Below are positions 1-8,984 of a stretch of 64,000 nucleotides of DNA, one piece after another. Where the stretch lies: the NCBI GenBank assembly GCA_948144175.1, contig CANXME010000202.1:707253-771252 (forward strand), given 5' to 3'. The stretch comes from Closterium sp. NIES-65. Its lineage: Eukaryota > Streptophyta > Zygnematophyceae > Desmidiales > Closteriaceae. A program made the translations under genes and the position numbers. The notes below the pieces were generated by a model. The model was not told where the DNA came from. It was given only the letters and a program-made list of their open reading frames with translations, and made no database searches. Every line of letters begins with the position of its first letter. The first letter of the stretch is position 1.

Positions 1-310
1 ACATGGTCATGTGGAGTGTCTGCAAGGGAGCAGTCGTCGGGGGAAACGAGGAGGAGTGAGGAGCGGCGCGCTGCCGTCCCTCGACACAGGGGAGACAGGT
101 AGGAGCAGGTGAGGGTGGGAGGGGAGGAAGGACCCCGGGCAGGCCAGAGACAAGGTACCGGGAGTGCATGGCACGAAGCCGCTGCACAGACGGGTGGCCA
201 AGGCGGTGGTGCCAGAGGACAGTCTCGTGCGCCAGAGAGCGACACGAGCTGGGGGCCGACAGCTGACCTGACGCGGACACAGCAACCTGACGGGACTCAG
301 TGGTCAGTGT
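1..310 (-). pseudogene. GAG-pre-integrase domain and first residues of integrase (element A)
   Basis: Read on the minus strand, this continues the protease frame after a TAG at about 309-311 where a Tyr codon is expected. It contains the H..H..C..C-type pre-integrase region ('LWHHRLGHPSVQRLR' style) and 'CVEGRQRAAPHSS', followed by 'TLHM' where the integrase core begins. The homologous part of element C is open at 19487-21013, which supports the assignment. The sequence is cut by the window edge. Confidence 0.7.
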
Positions 311-1084
311 CTACAGGTCCGACCCCGGCTGCCGAGTGAAGGTAGCCAAGTGACGGCCCGTACGAGCACACGTACAGTGTGTCACGCGCTCGTAGGCAGG
401 GGTGAACTGGTGAACACCCCCGTCCTGGAGCGCACATCCTACCACCAAGTTCGTAGAGAACGAGGGGAGGTGGAGACCTGACAGTGTGCCCGACGGGACC
501 GCAGGACAGGGAAGGACAGTGGAAGAGGTCGCAATGACCGGACCCCCAGAGGGGTCAGCAAGGGAGACAGCAACTGGCCGAGCAAGCGGCTCAAGGGCAG
601 TGCGATCACGAAAGAAGCAGCCAGAAGCACCTGAGTCTAGTGTGAAGGTGTGCAGTGCTGCAGTCGACTCAGTACCAAGGGGGGCAGACGCGCAAGCACC
701 TAGAGCAGCTGCCTCACCAGCACCTGGGGTAGCCGACACGCGACTACCTGGAGCGGCAGATGCACTAGTCCTAATGCCCGGGTCGGGCGGCACACACAGG
801 TACTCAACACCCTCTCCACTAGTAGACATCACATAAATAGCAGATAGAATAGCATCAAAGTCTGGAGCATAGATATCAATCCCCTTCTTCAGGAGATCAA
901 TCCAGCGGGGCAGCTCAGTGGCCTGAGGGAACTGAACACGCCAAGCGTCGTCGAGACGAGCGAAGCAGCGCTGTGTGGCGTGCGGTCGTCCACACCGCTG
1001 ACCAGTGCATTCACCAGTGCGAATGACGTACGTGCAGCTAAAGCCACCCCCCCCCCCCCCCCCCCCTCGTGCAGAGAGTACCAC
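311..1084 (-). pseudogene. gag zinc knuckle and aspartic protease region (element A)
   Basis: This is a 257-codon open frame. The N-terminus is a poly-Gly stretch encoded by the C run at 1047-1066, where the gag and pol frames meet. Next comes a Cys/His-rich segment (CTGQRCGRPHATQRC), which I read as a degenerate nucleocapsid zinc knuckle. The retropepsin-like active site is LDSGASGCFF, about two thirds of the way along. The following 'LADPSGGPV' and 'ATFTRQPGS' segments match the same parts of elements C and G. The protein would cut the polyprotein in virus-like particles. The frame ends at a TAG that interrupts the path into integrase. Confidence 0.75.
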
Positions 1085-2084
1085 TCACGGACCTCCTGGG
1101 GCGACGGAGTGTGCTGCTGGCCCTGGCCATCGCCAGCGCCTCCACGACCACCCCCACCACCGCCTCCGCCCCTGCCAGCTCTCCGGCCGCCGCCGCCACC
1201 ACCCCTACCACTGCCACTAGCCCTTCCAGTCGCGCCACCACCCCCACCGCCTCCTTGCCCCCACGACCGCCTCCCCCGCCGTCACCGCCACCACCCTTGC
1301 CCCCTTTGCCCTTGCCGCTGCGGCGCCCACTAGAAGTAGACGCAGTACCGACCTTCTCAGCACCAAGGAGGTCGGCAGCAGCAGAAGAGGCGATAGAGGG
1401 AAGAAGGGGGGAAGGAGAACACCCCTCAAAGAACGGGGTACGGGGGTCGCCACAAGAGGCACCTACAGTGACTATGCTAGTCTCAGCTGCAAGCAGTTCC
1501 TTCTCGAGGAGGGCAATGGTGAGCTCAGTGGGGCAGCAAGCTAGGAAGTGGTCCCTGACAGCACGCAGTGTGTCAAGGAGGCGGGTGACTAGGTGGTAGA
1601 GAGTGAGCCAGAGTGGGGGAGGGTGCGTGGCAAGGAACTCAGCGGGCATGGCGGCACGGAAGCGGGCCTCACTAGTACGGAGGTGCGTGATGAGGTCAGC
1701 AACTGTGTGGAACGAGGCCAGGTCGGGAAACAGGTAGGGGAGGGAGAGACTGCCTAGCGCGGCAGAGGCAGGTGAGGAGTAGCGAGCAACGACAGCTGCG
1801 TACAGTGCATGTGCAGTCTTGTGCTGGCCAAAGTGCTCGCGTTCGTCTATCGGCAGGGAGTTGCGAATAGCGAAGCGAGCGTGGGCATCACGAGTCTGCC
1901 ACTGTGAGCGAGCAGTGCTGTCAGCAGTAGCAGCAGGGGCAGTGACATGGCCTAGGGCGTGGTCGTACAATGAGATGTCATCCTTGGCTGTGAGCTGTAG
2001 ATAGAGGTGCAGGTCATCTAGCCAGGTGTCAAACTTCACTGGGCGGCCCTCAGCATCGAAAACTAGAACCTGTGGGCTAGCCAT
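1038..2084 (-). CDS. gag polyprotein (element A)
   Basis: The frame has 348 codons from an ATG at 2084 and is the retrotransposon capsid precursor. It begins MASPQVLVFDAEGRPVKFD and has the 'WLDDLHLYL' motif of the UBN2/DUF4219-like copia gag. An alpha-helical capsid core fills roughly residues 20-220. A Lys/Gly-rich tail (about 250-290) is likely an RNA-binding segment. The first 50 residues are clearly homologous to the gag start in element F at 29899. The last 40 residues read through low-complexity sequence in a different frame from the zinc knuckle, so the true protein probably shifts frame near 1050. Confidence 0.8.
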   Translation of the reverse strand: MASPQVLVFDAEGRPVKFDTWLDDLHLYLQLTAKDDISLYDHALGHVTAPAATADSTARSQWQTRDAHARFAIRNSLPIDEREHFGQHKTAHALYAAVVARYSSPASAALGSLSLPYLFPDLASFHTVADLITHLRTSEARFRAAMPAEFLATHPPPLWLTLYHLVTRLLDTLRAVRDHFLACCPTELTIALLEKELLAAETSIVTVGASCGDPRTPFFEGCSPSPLLPSIASSAAADLLGAEKVGTASTSSGRRSGKGKGGKGGGGDGGGGGRGGKEAVGVVARLEGLVAVVGVVAAAAGELAGAEAVVGVVVEALAMARASSTLRRPRRSVSGTLCTRGGGGGGWL

Positions 2085-2099
2085 AGGAGCAGTAGAAGT

Positions 2100-2830
2100 A
2101 GCAGCAGTAGGAGGAGGAGGAAGCAGGTAGGGCGGCTCGGTTCAGGTAGGGCGGCGCGGCTCGGGTGGGGCGGCGCGGTTCAGGTCGGGTCGCGCGGATC
2201 GGCTTGGGTCGCGTTGCTCGGCTCGGGTCGCGTGGCTCGGTCCGGTCCCGGGCTGTGGAGGTCACGGGCTGCTCGGGGCCTCTAGGGGCGAGCATGGGGC
2301 CGTTCGGGGCCTATAGGGGCGGTGAGCGCGGGGCCGACGGGGTCGTTCGGGGCCTTTAGGGGCGGTGGGCGCGGGGCCGACGGGGCCGTTCCGGGCCTCT
2401 AACGAGGTGAGCGCGGGGCCTTAACGGGGCCTCTAGGGGCTGACGGGGCCTTTCGAGGCCGCTAGGGAGGTGAGCGCGGGGCCGTAAAGGGGCCTCTAGG
2501 TGCCGACGGGGCCATTCGGGGCCTCTAGGAAGGTGAGCGCGGGGCCTACGGGGCTGTAAGGGGCCTCTAGGGAGGTGAGCGTGGGGTCGAAGGGGCCGTT
2601 CCGGTCCTCTAGGGAGGTGAGCGCGGGGCCGACGGGGCCTCTAGGGAGGTAAGCGAGGGGCCGACGGGGCCGTTAGGGGCGATCGCGGGGCCGAAAGGGG
2701 CCGCTAGGGGTGAGCGCGTGGGCCGTTCGGGGCCTCTAGGGGCGGGCCGACGGGGCCTTAGAGGGCAGTGAAAACCGAGGCGCCCTAGGGCGCAGGTAGG
2801 TAGGTAGGTAGGTAGGTAGTGGTGGGCCCT
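2100..2830. repeat. GC-rich tandem-repeat leader of element A
   Basis: This lies between primer site and gag. It holds degenerate tandem units: GGCTCGGGTCGCG-like units at about 2130-2250 and GGGGCC-GACGGGGCC-CTCTAGGGAGGTGAGCGC-like units at 2270-2770. A GGTA microsatellite follows at about 2796-2820. No convincing coding potential is seen. Similar GC-rich arrays with unrelated units sit at the same place in elements C, D, E, F and L. Confidence 0.8.
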
Positions 2831-2841
2831 AAAAAAAATCA

Positions 2842-2868
2842 GTCCTAGGAAGGACCTGCTCTATACCA
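2842..2868 (-). promoter_or_regulatory. Primer-binding site and adjacent hairpin (element A)
   Basis: On the minus strand, TGGTATAGAGCAGG follows the LTR directly. It differs by one base from TGGTATCAGAGC, which is complementary to the initiator-Met tRNA 3' end. Next to it, GTCCT-TCCT-AGGAC forms a 5-bp hairpin (2842-2855). A GGGCCCACC box lies at about 2821-2829 and a GCGCCC-TA-GGGCGC palindrome at about 2780-2793. Confidence 0.75.
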
Positions 2869-3003
2869 TGTTGAAATAAACGAACAGGGATGATTGAACT
2901 AGCAGTGAAATCAGTACAAGTACCTAACCCTAGAATTGTGTACCCCCTATAGGCTAACCCACTGTAGCCTAAACAAGCACAACAACATATATAATGTTTG
3001 ACA
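2869..3003 (-). repeat. 5' LTR of element A
   Basis: This 135-bp LTR begins TGTTGAAATAAAC and ends GTTTGACA as written on the plus strand. It abuts the primer site. It is as short as the LTRs of elements C (136 bp), B2 (124-125 bp) and L. The bases ATGAG at 3004-3008 would be one copy of the target duplication; the other is outside the window. Confidence 0.75.
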
Positions 3004-3150
3004 ATGAGTAGGTTTCATTCGCCGTTGCTAAGGAGGGCAACAGCAAAGGAGCTTCAGCGACGCCGCAAGTATTTCAGGAAGTGGATTATGAGAGCTTATC
3101 TGCGAAGCAACCGTGCAGCTACTGTTGGAACTCAGCGGCCTCGCCGTTAG
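3004..3150 (+). CDS. Small basic ORF of unknown function
   Basis: A 48-codon plus-strand frame runs from ATG at 3004 to TAG at 3150. It is strongly basic, with an 'RRRKYFRKW' stretch and many Arg residues. It starts right at the edge of the element A LTR and lies antisense to the degraded exon at 3120-3560. I do not recognise it. It could be chance or the start of a transposase-like gene cut by the insertion. Confidence 0.2.
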   Translation: MSRFHSPLLRRATAKELQRRRKYFRKWIMRAYLRSNRAATVGTQRPRR

Positions 3151-3560
3151 TGGGACCCATGTCGGTAGGAGCGGCGGTCTCTTCCGAGCTTGGGTTGTTG
3201 GTGTAATCCGTGTTACAGGTTTCCGGGCTGGTCGGATCACCATGGTCTAGGGTCACAGTGGGAGTGGTAGGGTCATCCTGTCCCGCATTTGCCGCTGCCG
3301 CCCTCTGGAGCCGCTGAAGCCGCCACCACAGCATTCATGATGAGAGCAGTAATCTAGTCCAGCTTAGCAAGGCCTTCCTGGTTACATGCCTTCAGGGTGT
3401 CCGCGATGAGCTTCGCCCCAGTCATGGTCGCACTTTCTGCCACGTGCTTGCTACGAATCGGCTGCGGATTTTGCTCTTGAGTAGGGGGGGGTGGGGCTGT
3501 AGGTAAAGGGGTGACAAGCACAGAGGAACCTTAGGCATGGGATTTTAGATGGTCCGAATC
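3120..3560 (-). pseudogene. Degraded 3' exon of the Myb/SANT-like gene
   Basis: On the minus strand a coding-like frame runs from about 3560 to 3280, read through three TAA codons and one TAG (about 3354-3356). All four fall where Gln is plausible. It contains the helical segments 'AKLIADTLKACNQEGLAKL' and 'ITALIMNAVVAA'. A frame shift near 3310 moves the path into a Thr/Pro/acidic tail ending at 3119. This resembles the C-terminal half of Myb/SANT-like proteins and lies just downstream of the gene at 3752-4591. It may be a second exon, or a decayed extension of the same gene. Confidence 0.4.
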
Positions 3561-3751
3561 TTAGCATGGTTATTTTGCTGTTTCGGGATTGATGGAATCA
3601 GTGTCAAAGCGACTAATGGTACTTGGAGAATGTAGGATATCTTCAATGTTGGAATGCATCAAGGAAGTATTTAAGCACAAAACATGAGACAAAGGCGAAC
3701 TAAATTGTTGTATCATGTGCAGATATAGAAACTTACCCCTACTAGCTCACC

Positions 3752-4591
3752 TCAAACCATGGGCACTTGCTGAGTAGCTGTCGCAATGGATGGAGGCTCC
3801 ATGGTCGCGTTAGGATCAGCATGGTCCTCGACGGCGCCACCCCCATCCACAACATGGGGGTCAACGGCAGCAGATCCTGCCCTCAGATCTTCCATATAGG
3901 TAAACCACGGTGGCCTGACGATGTTGGCGTTGCCTGACACGTTCAAAGCATCGTTGATCTCCTTGAATTCGCGCTCCATCCGCTTCCACTGCTGCTTCAT
4001 GGCCTCCGATTTGCGAACCCAATTCTTGTTCGCCTTGCGGATGTGCCTACAGAGCTTCTTCCAATACTGGGCCCCCTGTTTCCCTTGCATTGCCTTCAAA
4101 TCTTCACGCGCGAACCAACGAGCGGTGGCCATCTTTGTCATCTCGAATTCTGACCAGACCTTGCGTTTCTTCTTAGGACGCTCCCCTCCACGCTTCTGGG
4201 CGGAATTTCCGATGTCATCCGCAGCCACAGGTCCTTCGTCCGCGATTTTGTTGTCCTCGTCGGCTCCATCAAAGTCGTTTTGTGGTGTGTCGAGCGAAGC
4301 GTCGGAATCCGCCTCGCTGTCGCTACTTTCAAACGCGTCGAACTCCTTCCGATCAGAAGACGAGGAGGCTTCATTGTCCTCAGCCGGAGCCTTGCTTGGC
4401 TGATTGTCCGGGTCGCCGAAGGGTTCCCCGTCACGAGTCTCAGCACACTCGTTGCGAAGGCGTCCCCGCCGATCTCCTTCCGCCTGGCGCTTCTTCATCC
4501 AGGCAACATACGGATGGTCCACCAGGGGAGCGTCACTACCAGATGCCAGACCCTTCTTAGAAGCTTTGCTGAGTCTACGCTTAGGAGCCAT
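3752..4591 (-). CDS. Myb/SANT-like (trihelix-type) DNA-binding protein
   Basis: The frame has 279 codons, ATG at 4591 and TGA at 3752. Residues 1-60 are basic and polar, 60-130 are Ser/Asp/Glu-rich and acidic, and PKKKRKV at about 138 is a textbook nuclear-localisation pattern. Residues about 142-230 form a Trp-rich helical domain (KVWSEFEMTKMATARWF, YWKKLC, NWVRKSEAMKQQWKRME), typical of Myb/SANT-like or trihelix DNA-binding folds. Similar proteins occur both as host factors and as the second protein of PIF/Harbinger transposons. No DDE transposase or terminal inverted repeats are visible here, so either is possible. A good splice donor (GAG-GTGAGC) lies just after the stop. Confidence 0.65.
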   Translation of the reverse strand: MAPKRRLSKASKKGLASGSDAPLVDHPYVAWMKKRQAEGDRRGRLRNECAETRDGEPFGDPDNQPSKAPAEDNEASSSSDRKEFDAFESSDSEADSDASLDTPQNDFDGADEDNKIADEGPVAADDIGNSAQKRGGERPKKKRKVWSEFEMTKMATARWFAREDLKAMQGKQGAQYWKKLCRHIRKANKNWVRKSEAMKQQWKRMEREFKEINDALNVSGNANIVRPPWFTYMEDLRAGSAAVDPHVVDGGGAVEDHADPNATMEPPSIATATQQVPMV

Positions 4592-5182
4592 GGTAAAGTG
4601 GTAGGAGTGGGAAAGGGAGACTAAGCAACGAGTGGATGAGATTGTTGTAGAGAGAGTGATATGATGGTATGGCTTTTGACGATTGTGTTTGTAGTATTCT
4701 TGGTGCTGGTGTCGTGGCGCGATCTACATTTCTGCTCGCCTGGAGGAGAAGTCCTCGTGAGATCTACAACTCTACTCAAGTTTAGGAGAACGAACGGATC
4801 TCAAGATACGCACCATTTTCCATGGTCGCTAGACATGGGACAAAGTGGTGGTGCAGTAGTGGCACGAGTTTCTTCTAATTCTAGAGCCATGAATCCCTAA
4901 ATCGTCAGATCCGCCACAAATGTGAAGTGGTTGTGTGATGAGAAAGAATGCAGAAGAGCAGCAGTGGCGGGAATGTCTGTAGGTAGAAAGGTTGAGAAGC
5001 AACACAAAATCTGAGCGACCACCTTGTGAGGTGGTTGTTTGCTAGGAAGAGCGTGCAAGAATTCAGCAGTGGCGGGAGAAAACGATATGGAAAATTGACG
5101 TGCCCAAATTTCTGACATTGACGTTTGGTAAATTTTATGACCCCATGGGCTAAATACATGGCACTTCAAATTTTATATTTTT
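4592..5182. other. Host flank left of element B, no clear gene
   Basis: This stretch is upstream of the Myb-like gene and ends at the element B insertion. Short minus-strand frames at 4905-5169 overlap one another and show no recognisable domain. The base composition is more AT-rich than the surrounding elements. It continues beyond element B at 15303. Confidence 0.5.
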
Positions 5183-5628
5183 TGTTTGAAACAATTGACT
5201 TAAGCACCTCTGTCGTGTCGAAACACTAAGTCATAAGCGAAACAGAACATATCGAAGCATCGGCGAGTCAACCCTCGGAGGTTGAGCAACTGCTAGGGGT
5301 TACGCGAAAGTCAAAGGTCAGCAACATTTGACCTGACAAATATAGCGCGACAGCAAGGACAAACAACTGACTCGTTATTGAGCAATTGCCCGAGTCGTTA
5401 TTGTATCGAACCGCAACAGCAACAGCAAAACAGTTATTAGTTATAACTCTTCATATTCCCTTGTATTCTTATAAAAGCTTCTATCATTTTGTTTTAATCA
5501 ATCGACTTTGCCCTCACATACTAGCGCAAGGTGGTTCACAAGCTTATCATTAAACACTTCTGCTATTACATAAATTCTACTTAGAATTTAGTCTTGCAAA
5601 GATCCTAAGGGCTTTTCTCAGCCCAACA
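5183..5628 (+). repeat. 5' LTR of element B
   Basis: This starts TGTTTGAAACAATTG and ends CTCAGCCCAACA, directly before the primer site TGGTATGAGAGC at 5629-5640. That site has one mismatch to the common initiator-Met primer site. It contains TATAAAAGC at about 5471, a probable TATA box for the element transcript. Confidence 0.92.
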
Positions 5629-5819
5629 TGGTATGAGAGCAATCAGGACAAATTCAACTACAATCACGACACCTACAATATCACAAGGCGTGGCAACGTA
5701 GAAGGAGAGAAGCTCCTCTAACGGCTCTCCCAGTACTACTCCTACTCCACCTCCTACCTCTGGCCTACAGACAGAGGAGGGTACAGCAACAAGACCGGCA
5801 GCTGGGTCTACCGAAACTC

Positions 5820-7250
5820 CCGCAAATCAAGCCGCGACCTTCGACCTAGACATGATGGAGACATTCTTCTCCTTCATGTCCTTCTACAAACAACACCAGC
5901 AAGGGGCACCTGCGCAATCAAACAACAGCAACAACAACAACAATACAACACCAATGAGCCTCGACGGTTCATCCTACGCATGAGGAAATCAGCAACAGCA
6001 ACCTACCTTCGCCCCGTACGAACCTCAGCGTGGTTCCGTCAGCTTCATGCCGCGCAAGCAACCGTCACCTGAGCAAGAGAAGACATTAGATGCACTTTAA
6101 GTTCAGTCACAGTTTGCACACGTTTTAAAACTCCAGACGTCAAGACCGTTCGACGGAAAGGACTTCTTTACCTGGTCATTCGAATTCGAACTGATGATGG
6201 AAGGCGCGCAGATTCTTGGCTTCTTCGACGGGTCCCTGCCATGTCAAACTCATATGCTATAGTCTGTGTAGGCTGTAGTGGGGTAGACAATATGGGGTAC
6301 AACACTTTTACGCTTTTCCTACTTGTACCCACCTGCTTGGTAGTTTATTCATTCCTCGTTATTCCACATGCCATATCCAACGCACGGAACGCAATAGGAC
6401 AAGCAGCAGTATACGTATTAATCCATGATGGCGTATACAATCCTACTGCGCAAAGTCACACCGAACCAGCAGCAGAACATTCGGTCTTACCGAGGATAGG
6501 GAAACTCCGCCGAGCTCGCGTACAACCACCTAAAGAACCTGTATCAGGCAACAGATAGAGTCAATCAGAGTTGGTTAATGGCACAACTGTCAACAGTGGA
6601 AATGAAACCGGGCGAAAAAGGGATGGCGTATATCAGCCGCTGTCGCGAATTGTGCGACAAACTCCTTCAATGCGGAGGGTCAATATTAGAAGACGCCTTC
6701 GTCACAGTTGTAATTGGCGGTCTTGGTCCTCATTGACGCTCTACTCACGCCATACTCCGAGCTCACGGGAAGATCTCTGAAGCAGCATTATGCGCCGAAA
6801 TTCATGCTGAGCAGCAAGACATGGACCTACAAGAAGAAAAACACAAGAGGAAGACGTCAGTGCCTGAGTTCACTTTCCACACTCAACGGCGCTACAACAA
6901 CAACAACCATCGGTAAAACAAGTACCGAGGTCAACAACCCGTACCTCCGTTCTGTCATCTCTGCAAGACGTCAGGCCATCCCCGCACACACTAGCCTAAC
7001 AGGCAGCAGTCAGCACCAACGGAGCGGCAGCTCCGACCTTCAAGCAGTCAAGTTGCTTCAACGCAAGCAAATTCCACCACTCAAGTTCAAACGTCAACAA
7101 TGTCGACTGGACAACCTGCACAAGGAACAAGGAACATTGTTAGCTGCATGGCAAGATTGACCAACTCCTACATCACTGAATTGCCGCCGCACTACTCACC
7201 AGAAGAACAACTCGACGAAAGGACTCGACGTCGAGAGTCGCTGCAACCGA
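5820..7250 (+). pseudogene. gag of element B, broken
   Basis: A conceptual path shows a polar Asn/Gln-rich N-terminus, 'FDGKDFFTWSFEFELMM' near 6150, and 'LKNLYQATDRVNQSWLMAQ', typical of UBN2-type copia gag. It ends in a zinc knuckle of form C-x2-C-x4-H near 6955. Solo LTR B1 splits it at 6242-6368. Internal stops include TGA at about 5982 and 6734, TAA and TAG at several Gln-like positions, and a TAG in the knuckle tail. Confidence 0.7.
6242..6368 (+). mobile_element. B1: solo LTR inserted in gag
   Basis: This 127-bp TG..CA sequence (TGTCAAACTCATATGC ... TTATTCCACA) is flanked by an exact 5-bp duplication, TGCCA, at 6237-6241 and 6369-6373. Removing it and one TGCCA restores the gag reading path. 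Its GTGGGGTA block resembles the short LTRs of the D/E group. It is a solo LTR left after LTR-LTR recombination; orientation was judged from the TGTCA start and is not certain. Confidence 0.88.
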
Positions 7251-7259
7251 ACCCAACGT

Positions 7260-7550
7260 ACGCAGCCATCGCCCAAAGCGAACCGTCTGGGAAGGATACC
7301 TGGTTCTTGGACAGTTGCTGCGGACAACAAATGTGCTATTCAGGTCGCTTCGTTCAATGAGAATACCAACTCCAGCGGGAAGTCGTCATCACTGTCGCGA
7401 ACAACCAGAACCTGCGCACACGACGACAAGGCGTAGTTCAACTTCAGTCACGAGAAACAAACGTCATACTGCAGATGTCGAAGTTTTTAATAGCTGAAGG
7501 ACTCAGCTACAACTTACTAAGCGTCAGCCAACTGATGGCGAAGGGCATAC
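7260..7550 (+). pseudogene. Protease region of element B (active site altered)
   Basis: The motif reads TWFLDSCCGQQMC, where the usual copia active site is D-S-G-C/A-S. The catalytic Asp is present but the Gly is replaced by Cys. It continues to 'LIAEGLSYNLLSVSQLMAKG', the standard segment between protease and the pre-integrase domain, and is then interrupted by B2 at 7551. Confidence 0.75.
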
Positions 7551-8979
7551 TGTCAAAGTTTAGAAGGAAGAAGAGGGTTTGCACTAGCAAGAATGAGGAT
7601 ACAAATAGAAACCCTAGAAGGGTTGTACTCGCTATAGAGCACCCCACTACAGGCTAGAGCATAATATTATGACACACCCCCATAGCCAAGTGGGGTGTAA
7701 TCAGCAGAGCAAGCAAAGCAGTACAAGCTCAGGGTGGATCACAATGTCACCACACATTGTGAGCACAAGTTCAAGAAGCAATAGTTTAAGTTCACAATTA
7801 TGAGCAAAGCCAGAGGCTATCGCAGAGGGCATGTGTGGAGGAGGAGGGACTATGGGGGAGAGAAGATGGGAGGCGACTGCTGACGCTGCAGACACACAGA
7901 CGAGCTGCTGGCCCAGTGGCTACCAGAATAGCGCTCCGGACTACTGGAGTAGCTGGCCCCGCGGCTTAAGTAGCGGCAGACGAGCAACGGACCCACGGGC
8001 GACTGGCGACTACCGGAGATTGTAGCCTCCGGACTGCTGCTGCTGCTGACGACAAGACTGCTGCCTCCACTCAACCTCCCCCAGCTGCCCAACGCCCCTC
8101 TCATACACCCACTGCTACACCCCTAGCTCCACTCCCCCTTCACCCCCCCTTAGTACCACTCCACCGGCTTCAACAAGTCCACCCCCCCTCAGCGGTAGCT
8201 GTAGCACAAGGAGACGGAGGAGGAGGAGGAGCAGGGGAGACCACACACCCGCCACCCCCCAGGTCGCCCCTCAGGTTGCCTCGACAGGCGACGGGAAAAG
8301 GGGGGGGGGGGGGGGGGGGGGGGGGGAGGCGGTGCCGTAGGTAGGGCGACGGGCCCGAACCGTAGGTAGGGCGACGGGGCCGGGGCCAGGGCCGCAGGTA
8401 GGGTCGCCCGAGCCACGCGCAGGCAGCCTAAGCCGCGCGCGGGCCTGGCGCCGCCCATACGGGCCGTGCGCGGGCCTGGCGCAGCCCGTACGGGTGGTGC
8501 GCGGGCCTGGCGCAGCCCGTACGGGCCGCGCGCTGCCTGTACGGGCCGCGCGCAGGCCAGGCGCAGCCCGTACGGGCCGCGCGCTGCATGTACGGGCCGC
8601 GCTCAGGCCACGACGGGGCCGAAGCCCGCCGCGCGCCTCGGGGCGCACAGCGGGCAAAGAACCGCCGCGCGCCTCGGGGCGCACGGCGGGAAGAAAACCG
8701 CCGTGCGCCTCGGGGCGCACGGCGGGAAGAAAAACTGCCACACGCCACTGGGCGTGCGGCACTGAGTGTAGTGGTAGTAGTTGCAGCGGAAGCAAGGAGG
8801 TGGTAAGCCCACCCACAGGATCGATCCAAGGGGGATCGACCTGCTCTGATACCATGTGAAAGTTTAGAAGGAAGAAGAGGGTTTGCACTAGCAAGAATGA
8901 GGATACAAATAGCAAACCCTAGAAGGGTTGTACTCGCTATAGAGCACCCCACTACAGGCTAGAGCATAATATTCTGACA
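7551..8979 (-). mobile_element. B2: non-autonomous LTR retroelement (TRIM/LARD-like)
   Basis: LTRs at 7551-7674 and 8855-8979 (124 and 125 bp) differ at about three positions, so insertion is recent. The target duplication CATAC (7546-7550, 8980-8984) is exact. On the minus strand the primer site is TGGTATCAGAGCAG (8841-8854). It has a 7-bp hairpin beside it (8821-8839), a second hairpin (8737-8760), and a tandem array of GC hairpins (about 8466-8736), then a 27-G run (8300-8326). It encodes no gag or pol. Its 3' half matches element E. Copying would need proteins from a related element such as A or C. Confidence 0.92.
8630..8750. repeat. Tandem hairpin units in the B2 leader
   Basis: About three units of 39 bp contain GCGCACGGCGG, an 8-base GAAGAAAA loop, and CCGCCGTGCGC. 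The stem at 8679-8708 is a perfect 11 bp. Related units occur in element D (23512-23620) and element E (27530-27660). Farther left (8466-8620) are 30-35-bp units of the type CGCGCGGGCCTGGCGCAGCCC. Confidence 0.85.
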
Positions 8980-8984
8980 CATAC

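Larger units (their letters stand above)
1..3003 (-). mobile_element. Element A: Ty1/copia LTR retrotransposon, 5' half
   Basis: This minus-strand element runs off the left edge of the window. From right to left it has a 5' LTR (2869-3003), a primer-binding site (2855-2868), a GC-rich repeat leader, gag, a protease region and the start of integrase. The LTR has TG..CA ends. The rest of integrase, reverse transcriptase, RNase H and the 3' LTR lie outside, so the insertion duplication cannot be checked. The gene order PR before IN fits copia. A nonsense codon near 311 and a reading-frame change at a 20-C run (1047-1066) suggest the copy is defective. Confidence 0.85.
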
